Positions 6,694-14,447 are shown, counted from the stretch's first letter. The stretch is DNA of 16,515 nucleotides from an uncultured Marvinbryantia sp. (GCA_934373455.1 CAKRON010000058.1:1-16515), one strand, 5' to 3'. Numbers and translations: made by a program. Notes: a model not told the origin generated them from the letters alone.

Positions 6694-7137
6694 ATGACAG
6701 AAGAAGTTCTGGTAAGTGTAAAAGGCATGCAGATGATGGAAGCAGATCAGGATGAAGTAGAGATCGTCACTCATGGCAAATATATGAAAAAAGGAAATAA
6801 GCATTATATTTCTTATGAAGAAGTAGTGGAAGGCATGGATGGTAAAATTCACAACCTGATCAAACTGGATGAGAAAGGCATGGAAGTAACCAAAAAAGGA
6901 CTTACGAATGTACACATGGTTTTTGAGAAAGATAAAAAGAACATGACCTGTTACAATACCCCCTTTGGCAATCTTATGGTGGGGATTTCTGCTACGAATA
7001 TTGATGTAAATGCCAGTGAAGAAAATATTGATATTGAAGTACGTTATATTCTGGATCTGAATTATGAGCATATGGCAGACTGTACGATCAATATGAATAT
7101 CAAGTCAAAGAATAATCAGGAATTTCATCTGAATTAG
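6694..7137 (+). CDS. DUF1934 (YwiB-like) protein
   Basis: Predicted 147-residue cytoplasmic protein matching in pattern the DUF1934/YwiB family, which folds as a small beta barrel of the calycin type. Visible features are the N-terminal strand EEVLVSVKGMQ, a YISYEE segment at about 38-43, a central GLTNVHMVFEKDKKNMTCYNT stretch broken up by short strands, PFGNLMVGISA around 90-100, and a closing beta-rich region with IDIEVRYILDLN. No signal peptide, membrane segment or catalytic motif is seen. The function of the family is not known to me. GAGAGG lies a few bases before the ATG, only 12 bases after murI, so it is cotranscribed with murI and with pyrC, which starts 13 bases after its stop. The family call is by pattern memory and is less certain than the flanking enzymes. 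Confidence 0.75.
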   Translation: MTEEVLVSVKGMQMMEADQDEVEIVTHGKYMKKGNKHYISYEEVVEGMDGKIHNLIKLDEKGMEVTKKGLTNVHMVFEKDKKNMTCYNTPFGNLMVGISATNIDVNASEENIDIEVRYILDLNYEHMADCTINMNIKSKNNQEFHLN

Positions 7138-7150
7138 AAGGAGGAGACAG

Positions 7151-8425
7151 ATGTTTGTTATAAAAAATGTAAGAATTCTGGATCCGGCCTCTGCCACAGA
7201 TATGGTTGGGGATATTGGAATTGACGGTGGAAAGGTCACTGCAATCGGTACGGTAGAAGCAAAAGCAGAGGATACTGTTCTGGATGGAAAAGGGCTTGTG
7301 GCAGCACCTGGACTTGTGGACACTCATGTACATTTCAGAGATCCGGGACTTACCTATAAAGAAGACATATACAGTGGAGCTCACGCAGCAGCGGCAGGAG
7401 GATTTACTTCTGTGGTTTGTATGGCTAATACAAAGCCGATTGCAGATAACCCGGATACGATTTCCTATATTGTGAAAAAAGGTAAAAAAACAGGTATTCA
7501 TGTGTACACGGCTGCGGCAGTAACGAAAGAATTTGATGGGAAAAATCTGACAGATTTTAAAGAATTGCTGCAGGCAGGTGCCATTGGATTCACAGATGAC
7601 GGGATTCCGATCAAAGATGCCGGGATCGTAAAATCAGCGATGGAGATGGCTGCAGAGCTGGATGTGCCAATCAGTCTTCACGAAGAAGATCCGGATTTGA
7701 TTGAAAGACCTGGGGTGAATCAGGGAAAAGTATCGGAAAAGCTAAACTACGGAGGCGCACCGGCAAGATCTGAGTATGAGATGGTACAAAGAGACTGCGA
7801 ACTGGCATTACAGACAAGAGCCAAAACGGTCATTCAGCATATCAGCAGTGCAGAGACAGTAGAAGCGGTACGTCAGTGCTGGAAAAGAGGCGGAAAGATA
7901 TATGGTGAGGTAACACCACAGCATTTTTCCGCAACAGAAGATCTTGTTTTGGAAAAAGGTGCACTGGCAAGAGTGAATCCACCTCTTCGTACAGAAGAAG
8001 ACCGGAGGGCAATCATCGAAGGAATGAAAGATGGAACGCTAAATATCATTGCCACAGATCATGCACCACACAGCAGGGAAGAAAAAGCAAAAGATATCAA
8101 AGATGCACCAAGCGGTATGATCGGTCTGGAGACTTCACTGGCACTGGGGATTACCAGTCTGGTTAAGACCGGAGAACTGGAGCTGATGGAGCTGCTGGAG
8201 AAGATGACAATTAATCCGGCCATGTTATATCATTTAGATGCAGGTCGTCTGACGGAAGGCGGACCGGCAGACCTGGTACTGTTTGATCCGGACAAAAAAT
8301 GGACAGTACAAGATCAGTTTTTATCGAAAGCCAATAATTCACCGTTTATCGGCTGGGAGCTTACCGGTCAGGTACAATATACAATTTGCGGCGGAAAAGT
8401 GGTGTATGAAAGAGAAAAGGCATAA
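7151..8425 (+). CDS. pyrC: Dihydroorotase
   Basis: Predicted 424-residue class I dihydroorotase, the zinc amidohydrolase that cyclises carbamoyl-aspartate to dihydroorotate in pyrimidine synthesis. The metal-binding His59-Val-His61 is followed by the FRDPG signature (62-66). Asp150 in FTDDG, His177 in ISLHEED, His230 in IQHISSAE and Asp303 in ATDHAPH complete the expected active site, so it looks catalytically intact rather than an inactive paralogue. Length is typical of the long bacterial PyrC type. A very strong AAGGAGG at 7138-7144 precedes the ATG. Its neighbours pyrK and pyrD catalyse the next step. pyrB, carAB, pyrE, pyrF and a PyrR-type attenuator are not in the window, so regulation by pyrimidines is not visible here. 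Confidence 0.97.
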   Translation: MFVIKNVRILDPASATDMVGDIGIDGGKVTAIGTVEAKAEDTVLDGKGLVAAPGLVDTHVHFRDPGLTYKEDIYSGAHAAAAGGFTSVVCMANTKPIADNPDTISYIVKKGKKTGIHVYTAAAVTKEFDGKNLTDFKELLQAGAIGFTDDGIPIKDAGIVKSAMEMAAELDVPISLHEEDPDLIERPGVNQGKVSEKLNYGGAPARSEYEMVQRDCELALQTRAKTVIQHISSAETVEAVRQCWKRGGKIYGEVTPQHFSATEDLVLEKGALARVNPPLRTEEDRRAIIEGMKDGTLNIIATDHAPHSREEKAKDIKDAPSGMIGLETSLALGITSLVKTGELELMELLEKMTINPAMLYHLDAGRLTEGGPADLVLFDPDKKWTVQDQFLSKANNSPFIGWELTGQVQYTICGGKVVYEREKA

Positions 8426-8444
8426 ATAAGGGAGAATACAGAGA

Positions 8445-9164
8445 ATGGGAAAAATACTCAGTAATCAGAAAGTAGATCAGGATTTTTACCTGATGAAAGT
8501 AGAACAGGACAACAATGCGCGTATGGGACAATTCTATATGCTGCGTGCATGGGATACCTATCCGGTATTGTCAAGACCGATCAGCGTATTTGATGCAGAT
8601 GAAAAAAGCGTCAGCTTTTTGTACAAAGTAATTGGTAAAGGAACAAAGATGCTGTCAGAGTTAGAAGAAGGAGCAGAGATCACACTTGACGGTGCTCATG
8701 GCAATGGATTTCCGGAACTTGCCGGAAAGAAAAAGATTGCACTTGTAGGAGGCGGTGTAGGTATTGCACCTCTGTTTCTGGCTGCAAAAACTTATAAGCA
8801 GGCAGATCCGGATGTTCAGGTAGACATTTATCTGGGATTTTCCGGTGAACCGATTCTGACAGAAGAGTACAAAGCAGTTGCAGACCATGTGATTGTCAAT
8901 GTAGGCGGTTTTGTTACAGACGACATCAATCCATGTGAATATGATGCAATCTGTACCTGTGGACCTGGTATCATGATGAAAGTATTATATGATAAATGTC
9001 AGAAAATGGGAGCAGAAGCGCCACTGTATGTGTCCATGGAAAATCGTATGGCATGCGGAATCGGAGCATGTCTGGTATGTACCTGTAAAACTTCAGATGG
9101 AAATAAAAAGGTCTGCAAAGATGGCCCGGTATTCTTAGGAAGCGAGGTGTTTGGTAATGAGTAA
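8445..9164 (+). CDS. pyrK: Dihydroorotate dehydrogenase electron-transfer subunit
   Basis: Predicted 239-residue PyrK, the FAD and [2Fe-2S] subunit that passes electrons from the PyrD FMN to NAD+ in class 1B dihydroorotate dehydrogenase. The FAD-binding RPIS motif is at 44-47, a glycine-rich nucleotide loop [11 protein letters not shown] at 100-110, and a CGPGIMMK segment at 172-179. The iron-sulfur cluster ligands are Cys204, Cys209, Cys212 and Cys224 in the pattern [10 protein letters not shown]...KVC. The domain order (flavodoxin-reductase-like, then iron-sulfur) and length are normal. AAGGGAG at 8428-8434 lies 10 bases from the ATG. Its stop codon overlaps the start of pyrD by 8 bases, which suggests translational coupling and fits a 1:1 complex. 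Confidence 0.95.
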   Translation: MGKILSNQKVDQDFYLMKVEQDNNARMGQFYMLRAWDTYPVLSRPISVFDADEKSVSFLYKVIGKGTKMLSELEEGAEITLDGAHGNGFPELAGKKKIALVGGGVGIAPLFLAAKTYKQADPDVQVDIYLGFSGEPILTEEYKAVADHVIVNVGGFVTDDINPCEYDAICTCGPGIMMKVLYDKCQKMGAEAPLYVSMENRMACGIGACLVCTCKTSDGNKKVCKDGPVFLGSEVFGNE

Positions 9165-10062
9165 CAGATTAAAAACTACATTTGCCGGAGTTGAATTTAA
9201 GAACCCGGTGGTACTTGCTTCCGGAACCTGTGGATTTGGAAGAGAACTGAATGAATATTTTGATATACAACGTCTGGGAGGATTGTGTTCTAAAGGACTT
9301 CTGGAGCATCCGCACGGCGGAAATGACGGAATCCGTATCTGGGAGACACCAAGTGGAATTATGAACAGCGTCGGTCTGGAAAATCCAGGTGTAGATGCAT
9401 TTATCGAAAAAGATCTGGATTGGATGAATCAGAAAGATCTGGTAAATATTGTAAATCTGGGTGGACATTCCATAGAAGGTTATCTGAAAGGAATGGAGAA
9501 ACTGAATCAGGTAGATCTGGACATTCTCGAATTGAACATTTCCTGTCCTAACGTAAAAAGTGGCGGAATGAACTTTGGTACAAAGACAGAAGTTGCAAGA
9601 GAAATCGTCAGAGAAATCCGAAAAATATGCCGTCATAAGCTGGTCGTAAAACTTTCACCGAATGCAGAAGATATTGTATCTCTTGCCAAAATGTGTGAAG
9701 AAGAAGGCGCAGATGGTGTATCTCTGACAAATACATTTCTTGCAATGGCAATCGATCTGCAGAAGAAAAAACCGGTATTTAATAATGTCTATGCAGGATT
9801 ATCCGGTCCGGCAATTAAACCGATTGCCCTGCGTATGGTACATCAGGTCAGCCATGCTGTGAACATCCCGGTAATGGGACTTGGCGGAATCACCACCTGG
9901 CAGGATGCCATCGAATTTATTATGGCAGGGGCAACCGTTGTACAGGTAGGTACAGCAACCTTCATGAAACCAGATATCAGTATGGATATTATCGACGGAA
10001 TGGAAAAATACCTGGAAGAGAACGGATACGAAAGCATAGAAGAGATTCGAGGAATCATTTAG
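9157..10062 (+). CDS. pyrD: Dihydroorotate dehydrogenase, class 1B catalytic subunit
   Basis: Predicted 301-residue PyrD, an FMN-binding TIM barrel that oxidises dihydroorotate to orotate; with PyrK it uses NAD+ as acceptor. LASGTCGFG lies near residues 20-28, the catalytic Cys130 is in the class 1 motif [12 protein letters not shown], and later barrel motifs are [38 protein letters not shown] and [14 protein letters not shown] catalytic cysteine, rather than serine, together with the pyrK neighbour places it in class 1B. A TTG two codons upstream (9151) is also in frame, but GAGGTG at 9144-9149 is 7 bases from ATG 9157, so the ATG is preferred. A strong terminator follows ten bases after the stop. 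Confidence 0.96.
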   Translation: MSNRLKTTFAGVEFKNPVVLASGTCGFGRELNEYFDIQRLGGLCSKGLLEHPHGGNDGIRIWETPSGIMNSVGLENPGVDAFIEKDLDWMNQKDLVNIVNLGGHSIEGYLKGMEKLNQVDLDILELNISCPNVKSGGMNFGTKTEVAREIVREIRKICRHKLVVKLSPNAEDIVSLAKMCEEEGADGVSLTNTFLAMAIDLQKKKPVFNNVYAGLSGPAIKPIALRMVHQVSHAVNIPVMGLGGITTWQDAIEFIMAGATVVQVGTATFMKPDISMDIIDGMEKYLEENGYESIEEIRGII

Positions 10063-10071
10063 CGTTGAAAA

Positions 10072-10115
10072 AAAGGCCAGACTTGTGCTTGCACATAAGT
10101 CTGGCCTTTCTTTCT
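10072..10115 (+). terminator. Intrinsic terminator of the murI-pyr operon
   Basis: AAAGGCCAGACTT at 10072-10084 pairs over 13 bases with AAGTCTGGCCTTT at 10097-10109, with an inner GTG/CAC pairing in the loop, and is followed by a T-rich stretch. The upstream side is A-rich, so it could also work in reverse, but no gene comes from that side. It cleanly separates the pyr genes from the pst operon. Confidence 0.92.
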
Positions 10116-10138
10116 GCGACTTATTTCATTGGCACTTC

Positions 10139-10189
10139 TTACAGGAAACTTACATACATTTTACATTCAAATGGTAATGAATTTTACAT
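10139..10189 (+). promoter_or_regulatory. Pho-box array (predicted PhoP/PhoB binding site)
   Basis: TTACAG at 10139-10144, TTACAT at 10150-10155 and TTACAT at 10161-10166 recur with an exact 11-base period, and another TTACAT sits at 10184-10189, two periods later give or take one base. Tandem TT(A/T/C)ACA-type hexamers with 5-base spacers are the recognised binding pattern of PhoP/PhoB response regulators. The last copy ends 11 bases before the predicted -10 of pstS, the position expected for activation. Induction at low phosphate is therefore likely. Confidence 0.78.
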
Positions 10190-10200
10190 TTCACTGTTAA

Positions 10201-10206
10201 TATAAC
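10201..10206 (+). promoter_or_regulatory. Predicted -10 element of the pst operon promoter
   Basis: TATAAC at 10201-10206 lies 11 bases after the last TTACAT. No consensus -35 is present, as expected for a PhoP-activated promoter. Transcription would start near 10213, and the rest of the leader (about 10221-10273) is very purine-rich. Confidence 0.55.
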
Positions 10207-10273
10207 TGGCGTAGGGCGATGAGAGAAAAAAGAAAAAGAAGAAAAGCAGTCCTGCAGAAGAGAGGAAGATAAG

Positions 10274-11137
10274 ATGAAAAAATTAGCAGTGATGGCGTTA
10301 GCAGCAGTAATGACAGCAGGAATGACAGTGCCGGCAATGGCAGCAGATATTAGCAGTGACCCAATTACCGTAGTATCCAGAGAGGACGGATCCGGTACAA
10401 GAGGAGCATTTATTGAACTGTTCGGTGTAGAAGAAAAAGATGCAGATGGCAATAAAGTCGACAATACCACAGAAGAAGCATCTATTACAAACAATACAGC
10501 AGTTATGATGTCTACCGTAGCAGGTGACGTAGACGCAATTGGATATATTTCCCTTGGATCTTTAAATGACAGCGTAAAAGCAGTAAAGATTGATGGAGTA
10601 GAAGCAACAGCAGAAAATATCAAATCAGGTGAATACAAAGTATCCAGACCATTTAATATTGCAACAAACGGTGAAGTAAGCGAAGTAACACAGGACTTCA
10701 TTGATTACATCTTAAGCCCGGAAGGACAGGCAGTTGTTGAAGAAAACGGATACATTTCCATTGATGACGCAGCAGAAGCAGAGTCCACACAGCCGGAAGG
10801 AAAAGTAGTAGTAGCAGGTTCTTCCTCTGTTACACCGGTTATGGAAAAATTAAAAGAAGCTTATGCAGAAGTAAATCCAAATGCAGAAATTGAAATCCAG
10901 CAGAGTGATTCTACTACAGGTATGACATCTGCAATTGATGGCATCTGCGATATCGGTATGGCATCCAGAGAACTGAAAGATGAAGAACTGGAAGCTGGTC
11001 TTACATCAACTACAATTGCAAATGACGGTATTGCTATTATCGTAAACAATGACAATCCAACAGAAGATCTTACGGTAGATCAGGTAAAGAGCATCTATGT
11101 AGGTGAGACTACAACATGGGGAGACCTTGCAAAATAA
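10274..11137 (+). CDS. pstS: Phosphate-binding protein PstS, with circularly permuted domain order
   Basis: Predicted 287-residue extracytoplasmic phosphate-binding protein of the PstSCAB importer. A signal peptide covers 1-23 with a signal-peptidase-I-like AMA|AD site; there is no lipobox cysteine. The two halves appear in unusual order. Residues 30-165 contain SREDGSGTRGAF (35-46), RPFNIAT (125-131) and DFIDYILSPEGQ (141-152), which normally form the later part of PstS. Residues 176-287 contain GSSSVTP (182-188), QQSDSTTG (209-216), IGMASRELKD (227-236) and a closing TTWGDLAK, which normally come first and lead straight into the SREDGSGTR block. All phosphate-contacting loops seem present, so the protein is probably functional. 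There is no room for a missing segment: pstC starts 28 bases after the stop. AGAGGA at 10261-10266 serves the ATG. First gene of the operon, behind the Pho box. Confidence 0.9.
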   Translation: MKKLAVMALAAVMTAGMTVPAMAADISSDPITVVSREDGSGTRGAFIELFGVEEKDADGNKVDNTTEEASITNNTAVMMSTVAGDVDAIGYISLGSLNDSVKAVKIDGVEATAENIKSGEYKVSRPFNIATNGEVSEVTQDFIDYILSPEGQAVVEENGYISIDDAAEAESTQPEGKVVVAGSSSVTPVMEKLKEAYAEVNPNAEIEIQQSDSTTGMTSAIDGICDIGMASRELKDEELEAGLTSTTIANDGIAIIVNNDNPTEDLTVDQVKSIYVGETTTWGDLAK

Positions 11138-11165
11138 GGTATCATCATAAAACAGGAGCAGTCAT

Positions 11166-12029
11166 ATGAAATCAAGATATAGAGAAAAGATCATGCAGGC
11201 GGTGTTTTTCATAGCCGCCTGCGCTTCTATACTGGCAGTCATCTTAATTTGTGTTTTTCTGTTTGCGAATGGTCTGCCGGCTATAGGAGAAATAGGAGTA
11301 TTTCAGTTCTTATTTGGAACAAAATGGAAACCGGGAAATGATATTTATGGAATTTTCCCAATGATCCTTGGCAGCATTTATGTAACAGCAGGAGCCATTG
11401 TAATTGGTGTACCGATTGGTATACTCACGTCAGTGTTTATGGCTGAATATTGTCCGGAAAAAATCTACAAGCCATTGAAAATGGCGACAGAGCTTTTAGC
11501 CGGTATCCCATCTATTGTATATGGTTTCTTCGGTCTGGTCGTTCTGGTTCCTATAATTCGAACCTTGTTTCAGGGAAAAACAAATGGAAGCAGTATTTTA
11601 ACATCCTCCATATTACTGGGTATGATGATTCTTCCAACCATCATCGGAGTAACAGAATCATCCTTGAGAACCGTACCGAGAGCCTATTTTGAAGGAGCAC
11701 TGGCACTGGGAGCTACCAAAGAACGAAGTATTTTTACAGTTATGATTCCGGCAGCCAAATCTGGTATTATGGCAGGTGTAGTTCTTGGAATCGGTCGTGC
11801 CATTGGAGAAACCATGGCAGTCATGATGGTGGCTGGAAATCAGGCTCGTGTACCGGACAGTATTCTTCAGGGAGTAAGAACACTGACGACAAATATAGTA
11901 TTGGAAATGGGCTATGCAACCGGACTTCACAGAGAAGCGCTGATTGCCACCGCAGTGGTATTATTTATCTTTATTCTGATTATAAACTTTACCATTGCCT
12001 GTCTGAATAACCAGAAAGGGGATGCATAG
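11166..12029 (+). CDS. pstC: Phosphate ABC transporter permease PstC
   Basis: Predicted 287-residue inner-membrane permease that pairs with PstA to form the phosphate channel. About six hydrophobic helices are visible, beginning near 11-34, 65-92 and 112-131. The family motif AGIPSIVYGFFG is at 112-123, and the cytoplasmic coupling loop (the EAA motif), EGALALGATKERSIF followed by IPAAKSG, is at about 176-200, where the PstB ATPase docks. RAIGETMAVM (211-220) is a typical Pst permease segment. AGGAG at 11154-11158 precedes the ATG by 7 bases. I assign PstC rather than PstA because it directly follows pstS, has the longer extracellular loop after helix 1, and is followed by a clear PstA. Confidence 0.95.
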   Translation: MKSRYREKIMQAVFFIAACASILAVILICVFLFANGLPAIGEIGVFQFLFGTKWKPGNDIYGIFPMILGSIYVTAGAIVIGVPIGILTSVFMAEYCPEKIYKPLKMATELLAGIPSIVYGFFGLVVLVPIIRTLFQGKTNGSSILTSSILLGMMILPTIIGVTESSLRTVPRAYFEGALALGATKERSIFTVMIPAAKSGIMAGVVLGIGRAIGETMAVMMVAGNQARVPDSILQGVRTLTTNIVLEMGYATGLHREALIATAVVLFIFILIINFTIACLNNQKGDA

Positions 12030-12031
12030 AA

Positions 12032-12877
12032 ATGAATTTAAAGAAATATAAAGGACATCCCGGCTCAATGGTGCTGATGCTTCTGGTCATGCTGGCAGCC
12101 GCACTTACTTTTGCAATTTTATTGTTTTTAATCGCATATATTCTGATTAAGGGCGTACCGCATCTGAAACCGTCCCTGTTTGCATGGGAGTATACCTCCG
12201 ATAATGTTTCTATGATGCCGGCAATTATTAATACCCTGATTATGACGGTGGTATCTCTGGTTATTGCAGTACCGTTTGGTATTTTTTCAGCCATTTACCT
12301 GGTAGAATATGCAAAAAGAGGAAATAAATTTGTAAAAGTCATTCGTTTGACAACAGAAACACTTTCCGGAATTCCATCTATTGTATATGGTCTGTTTGGT
12401 TTCCTGTTTTTCGTAACCTGGCTGAAATGGGGAAATTCCATACTGGCAGGAGCGTTTACTCTGGCAATTATGATTTTGCCATTGATCATGAGAACGACAG
12501 AAGAAGCTTTAAAATCTGTGCCAGATTCCTATCGTGAAGGCAGTTTTGGACTGGGAGCAGGAAAACTTCGTACGGTATTCAGCGTGGTTCTGCCGACTGC
12601 AATACCTGGAATTCTGGCAGGTGTGATTCTGGCAGTAGGAAGAATTGTAGGAGAAACCGCAGCTTTGATTTATACAGCCGGTACCGTGGCACAAATTCCG
12701 CATGGACTTTCAGGATTGATGGGTTCAGGAAGAACTCTGGCAGTACATATGTACAACTTATCCAGTGAAGGACTTCACGTAGATGAGTCTTATGCTACAG
12801 CGGTGGTACTTCTGATATTTGTGGTAGTGATTAACAGTCTGTCCGGATATGTGGCAAAGAAACTGGCGAAAAGCTGA
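12032..12877 (+). CDS. pstA: Phosphate ABC transporter permease PstA
   Basis: Predicted 281-residue permease, partner of PstC. Hydrophobic helices occur near 14-40, 63-90, 112-130, 136-154, 192-218 and 254-272. SGIPSIVYGLFG at 112-123 mirrors the PstC motif, and the ATPase-coupling loop REGSFGLGAGKLRTVF followed by LPTAIPGI is at 168-194, with GRIVGETAAL at 203-212. It begins 2 bases after the pstC stop codon, and its ribosome binding site AAAGGGG (12015-12021) lies inside the end of pstC, which indicates translational coupling between the two permeases. Length and motifs are normal. Confidence 0.95.
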   Translation: MNLKKYKGHPGSMVLMLLVMLAAALTFAILLFLIAYILIKGVPHLKPSLFAWEYTSDNVSMMPAIINTLIMTVVSLVIAVPFGIFSAIYLVEYAKRGNKFVKVIRLTTETLSGIPSIVYGLFGFLFFVTWLKWGNSILAGAFTLAIMILPLIMRTTEEALKSVPDSYREGSFGLGAGKLRTVFSVVLPTAIPGILAGVILAVGRIVGETAALIYTAGTVAQIPHGLSGLMGSGRTLAVHMYNLSSEGLHVDESYATAVVLLIFVVVINSLSGYVAKKLAKS

Positions 12878-12893
12878 TGGGAGATAGGAATAA

Positions 12894-13643
12894 ATGAATA
12901 AAATAGAAATCAAGAACATGAATCTTTACTATTCAGATTTCCATGCGTTAAAGGATGTAAATCTGGATATTGAACCAAATAAAATCACAGCATTCATCGG
13001 ACCTTCCGGATGCGGAAAGTCCACATTATTAAAATCTTTAAACCGTATGAATGATCTGGTGGAAGGCTGTCGTATCGAAGGCGATATCCGTCTGGATGGC
13101 GAGGATATTTATGGAGATATGGATGTAAACCTTTTAAGAAAACGTGTGGGAATGGTATTTCAGAAAGCTAATCCATTTCCAATGAGTATTTACGATAATA
13201 TTGCATATGGACCAAGAACACATGGTATTCGTTCAAAAGAGAAGCTGGATGATATTGTGGAAAAATCATTGCGTGATGCAGCAATCTGGGAAGAAACAAA
13301 AGACCGTCTGAAAAAAAGTGCACTTGGTATGTCCGGAGGACAGCAGCAGAGACTTTGTATTGCAAGAGCACTTGCAGTACAGCCGGAAGTCCTTCTGATG
13401 GATGAACCGACATCTGCACTTGATCCAATCTCGACTTCCAAGATTGAAGATCTTGCACTGGAGTTGAAGGAAAAATATACAATTGTAATTGTTACACACA
13501 ATATGCAACAGGCTGTGCGTATATCCGATAATACTGCATTTTTCCTTCTGGGAGAGATGGTAGAGTATGGAAATACTCAGAAACTGTTCTCTAAAACGTT
13601 TGACAAGAGAACAGAAGATTATATCACAGGAAGGTTTGGATGA
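12894..13643 (+). CDS. pstB: Phosphate ABC transporter ATP-binding protein PstB
   Basis: Predicted 249-residue cytoplasmic ATPase that drives the PstC/PstA channel. Walker A GPSGCGKS is at 36-43, the Q-loop Gln90 is in [14 protein letters not shown], the ABC signature MSGGQQQR is at 146-153, Walker B VLLMDEP at 166-172 and the H-loop His202 is in VTHNMQQA. The sequence [18 protein letters not shown] is characteristic of PstB rather than of other ABC ATPases. All catalytic elements are intact and the length is standard. The start is 16 bases after pstA, with GGGAG at 12879-12883 and a further AGG nearer the ATG. phoU begins one base after its stop. Confidence 0.97.
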   Translation: MNKIEIKNMNLYYSDFHALKDVNLDIEPNKITAFIGPSGCGKSTLLKSLNRMNDLVEGCRIEGDIRLDGEDIYGDMDVNLLRKRVGMVFQKANPFPMSIYDNIAYGPRTHGIRSKEKLDDIVEKSLRDAAIWEETKDRLKKSALGMSGGQQQRLCIARALAVQPEVLLMDEPTSALDPISTSKIEDLALELKEKYTIVIVTHNMQQAVRISDNTAFFLLGEMVEYGNTQKLFSKTFDKRTEDYITGRFG

Positions 13644-13644
13644 T

Positions 13645-14301
13645 ATGAGAGATTATTATAATAAACAGTTAGAAGAACTGGAACAAATGATGCGTGACAT
13701 GGGCGAGATGATTGAAGAAGCCATAAATGACGCAATGACAGCCCTGTTACAGAAAGACCAGGAAAAAGCAAAACAGATTATTCAGAATGACGAAAAAGTA
13801 GATCATCAACAGAAAAAGATCGAAGATCTCTGCATGCAGCTGTTATTATCCCAGCAGCCGGTAGCGACAGATCTGCGTCAGATTTCATCTGCTATCAAGA
13901 TGGTAACAGATATGGAGCGAATCGGGGATCACGCAGCAGATATTTCAGATATCACGTTGCAGCTGTCACACTATGGTTATCCTCATGATTTGAGTGAGGT
14001 GCAGAAAATGGCAGAAGAAACAACCAGTATGCTCAAAGACAGTATTGATGCTTATATTGCGAGAGATGCTCAGAAAGCGGTAAAAGTCATTCATCAGGAT
14101 GATGTGGTAGACCAGTATTTTTCCAAAATCAAGAAAGAAATTATTCATCAGATTAATGAGAGCAGTGAAGGTGGAGAACAGGAAGCAGATCTGCTGATGA
14201 TTATCAAATATCTGGAGAGAATCGGAGATCATGCAACCAATATTGCAGAATGGGTATTATTTTACATTACAGGAGAGCACCCGGATGTAAATGAAATGTA
14301 A
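13645..14301 (+). CDS. phoU: Phosphate signalling protein PhoU
   Basis: Predicted 218-residue all-helical cytoplasmic protein made of two repeated three-helix bundles. The metal-binding ExxxD signature occurs once per repeat, ERIGDHAADI at 91-100 and ERIGDHATNI at 191-200, which confirms the tandem architecture. PhoU is known to restrain the Pho sensor kinase when phosphate is plentiful and to modulate Pst transport. The frame is open upstream into pstB (to 13567), but that start would overlap pstB by 77 bases; I chose ATG 13645, one base after the pstB stop, because AGGAAGG at 13628-13634 fits it and the protein then begins with the usual MRDYYNKQLEEL. No PhoR/PhoP kinase-regulator pair is in the window. 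Confidence 0.96.
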   Translation: MRDYYNKQLEELEQMMRDMGEMIEEAINDAMTALLQKDQEKAKQIIQNDEKVDHQQKKIEDLCMQLLLSQQPVATDLRQISSAIKMVTDMERIGDHAADISDITLQLSHYGYPHDLSEVQKMAEETTSMLKDSIDAYIARDAQKAVKVIHQDDVVDQYFSKIKKEIIHQINESSEGGEQEADLLMIIKYLERIGDHATNIAEWVLFYITGEHPDVNEM

Positions 14302-14330
14302 TTTTATCATATTAGGATAAGATTGAACGA

Positions 14331-14356
14331 AACCTGGAAAATTTCCAGGTTTTTTT
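14331..14356 (+). terminator. Intrinsic terminator of the pst-phoU operon
   Basis: AACCTGGAA (14331-14339) pairs with TTCCAGGTT (14343-14351) around a three-base loop, and the stem runs into seven T (14350-14356). It is 30 bases after the phoU stop and separates the operon from the next gene, which has its own promoter. Confidence 0.92.
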
Positions 14357-14365
14357 ATGTAAAAA

Positions 14366-14394
14366 TTGAAACAATTGTATATTTGTGATAGAAT
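14366..14394 (+). promoter_or_regulatory. Predicted sigma-A promoter of the diguanylate cyclase gene
   Basis: TTGAAA at 14366-14371 and TAGAAT at 14389-14394 are 17 bases apart, and TGA just before the -10 makes it extended. Start of transcription would be near 14401, which rules out an ATG at 14406 as a normal start and favours ATG 14448. Confidence 0.7.
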
Positions 14395-14447
14395 AATAAA
14401 GATTTATGTGTAAAAAATGTCAAAAATATAAAATTGAGGTGAAAGTC

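Noticed and set aside
7138..7150. Pyrimidine-responsive attenuator or PyrR-binding leader before pyrC
   Set aside because: The gap between DUF1934 and pyrC is 13 bases and holds only the ribosome binding site; the murI leader has no terminator/antiterminator pair with a T-run.
9151..9156. TTG 9151 as start of pyrD
   Set aside because: GAGGTG at 9144-9149 would be only one base away from it. ATG 9157 has a proper 7-base spacing.
10274..11137. pstS as a pseudogene or frameshifted fragment of a longer gene
   Set aside because: Both lobes with all key motifs are present in one open frame, just in swapped order, and pstC follows 28 bases later, so there is no leftover segment.
13567..13644. Upstream start of phoU inside pstB
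   Set aside because: It would add 26 residues that are simply the pstB end read in another frame. ATG 13645 has a good ribosome binding site and gives the normal PhoU N-terminus.
14406..14447. ATG 14406 as start of the GGDEF protein, adding a CKKC sequence that might look like a metal site
   Set aside because: The predicted transcript begins near 14401, so no ribosome binding site is possible. GAGGTGA at 14436-14442 matches ATG 14448.
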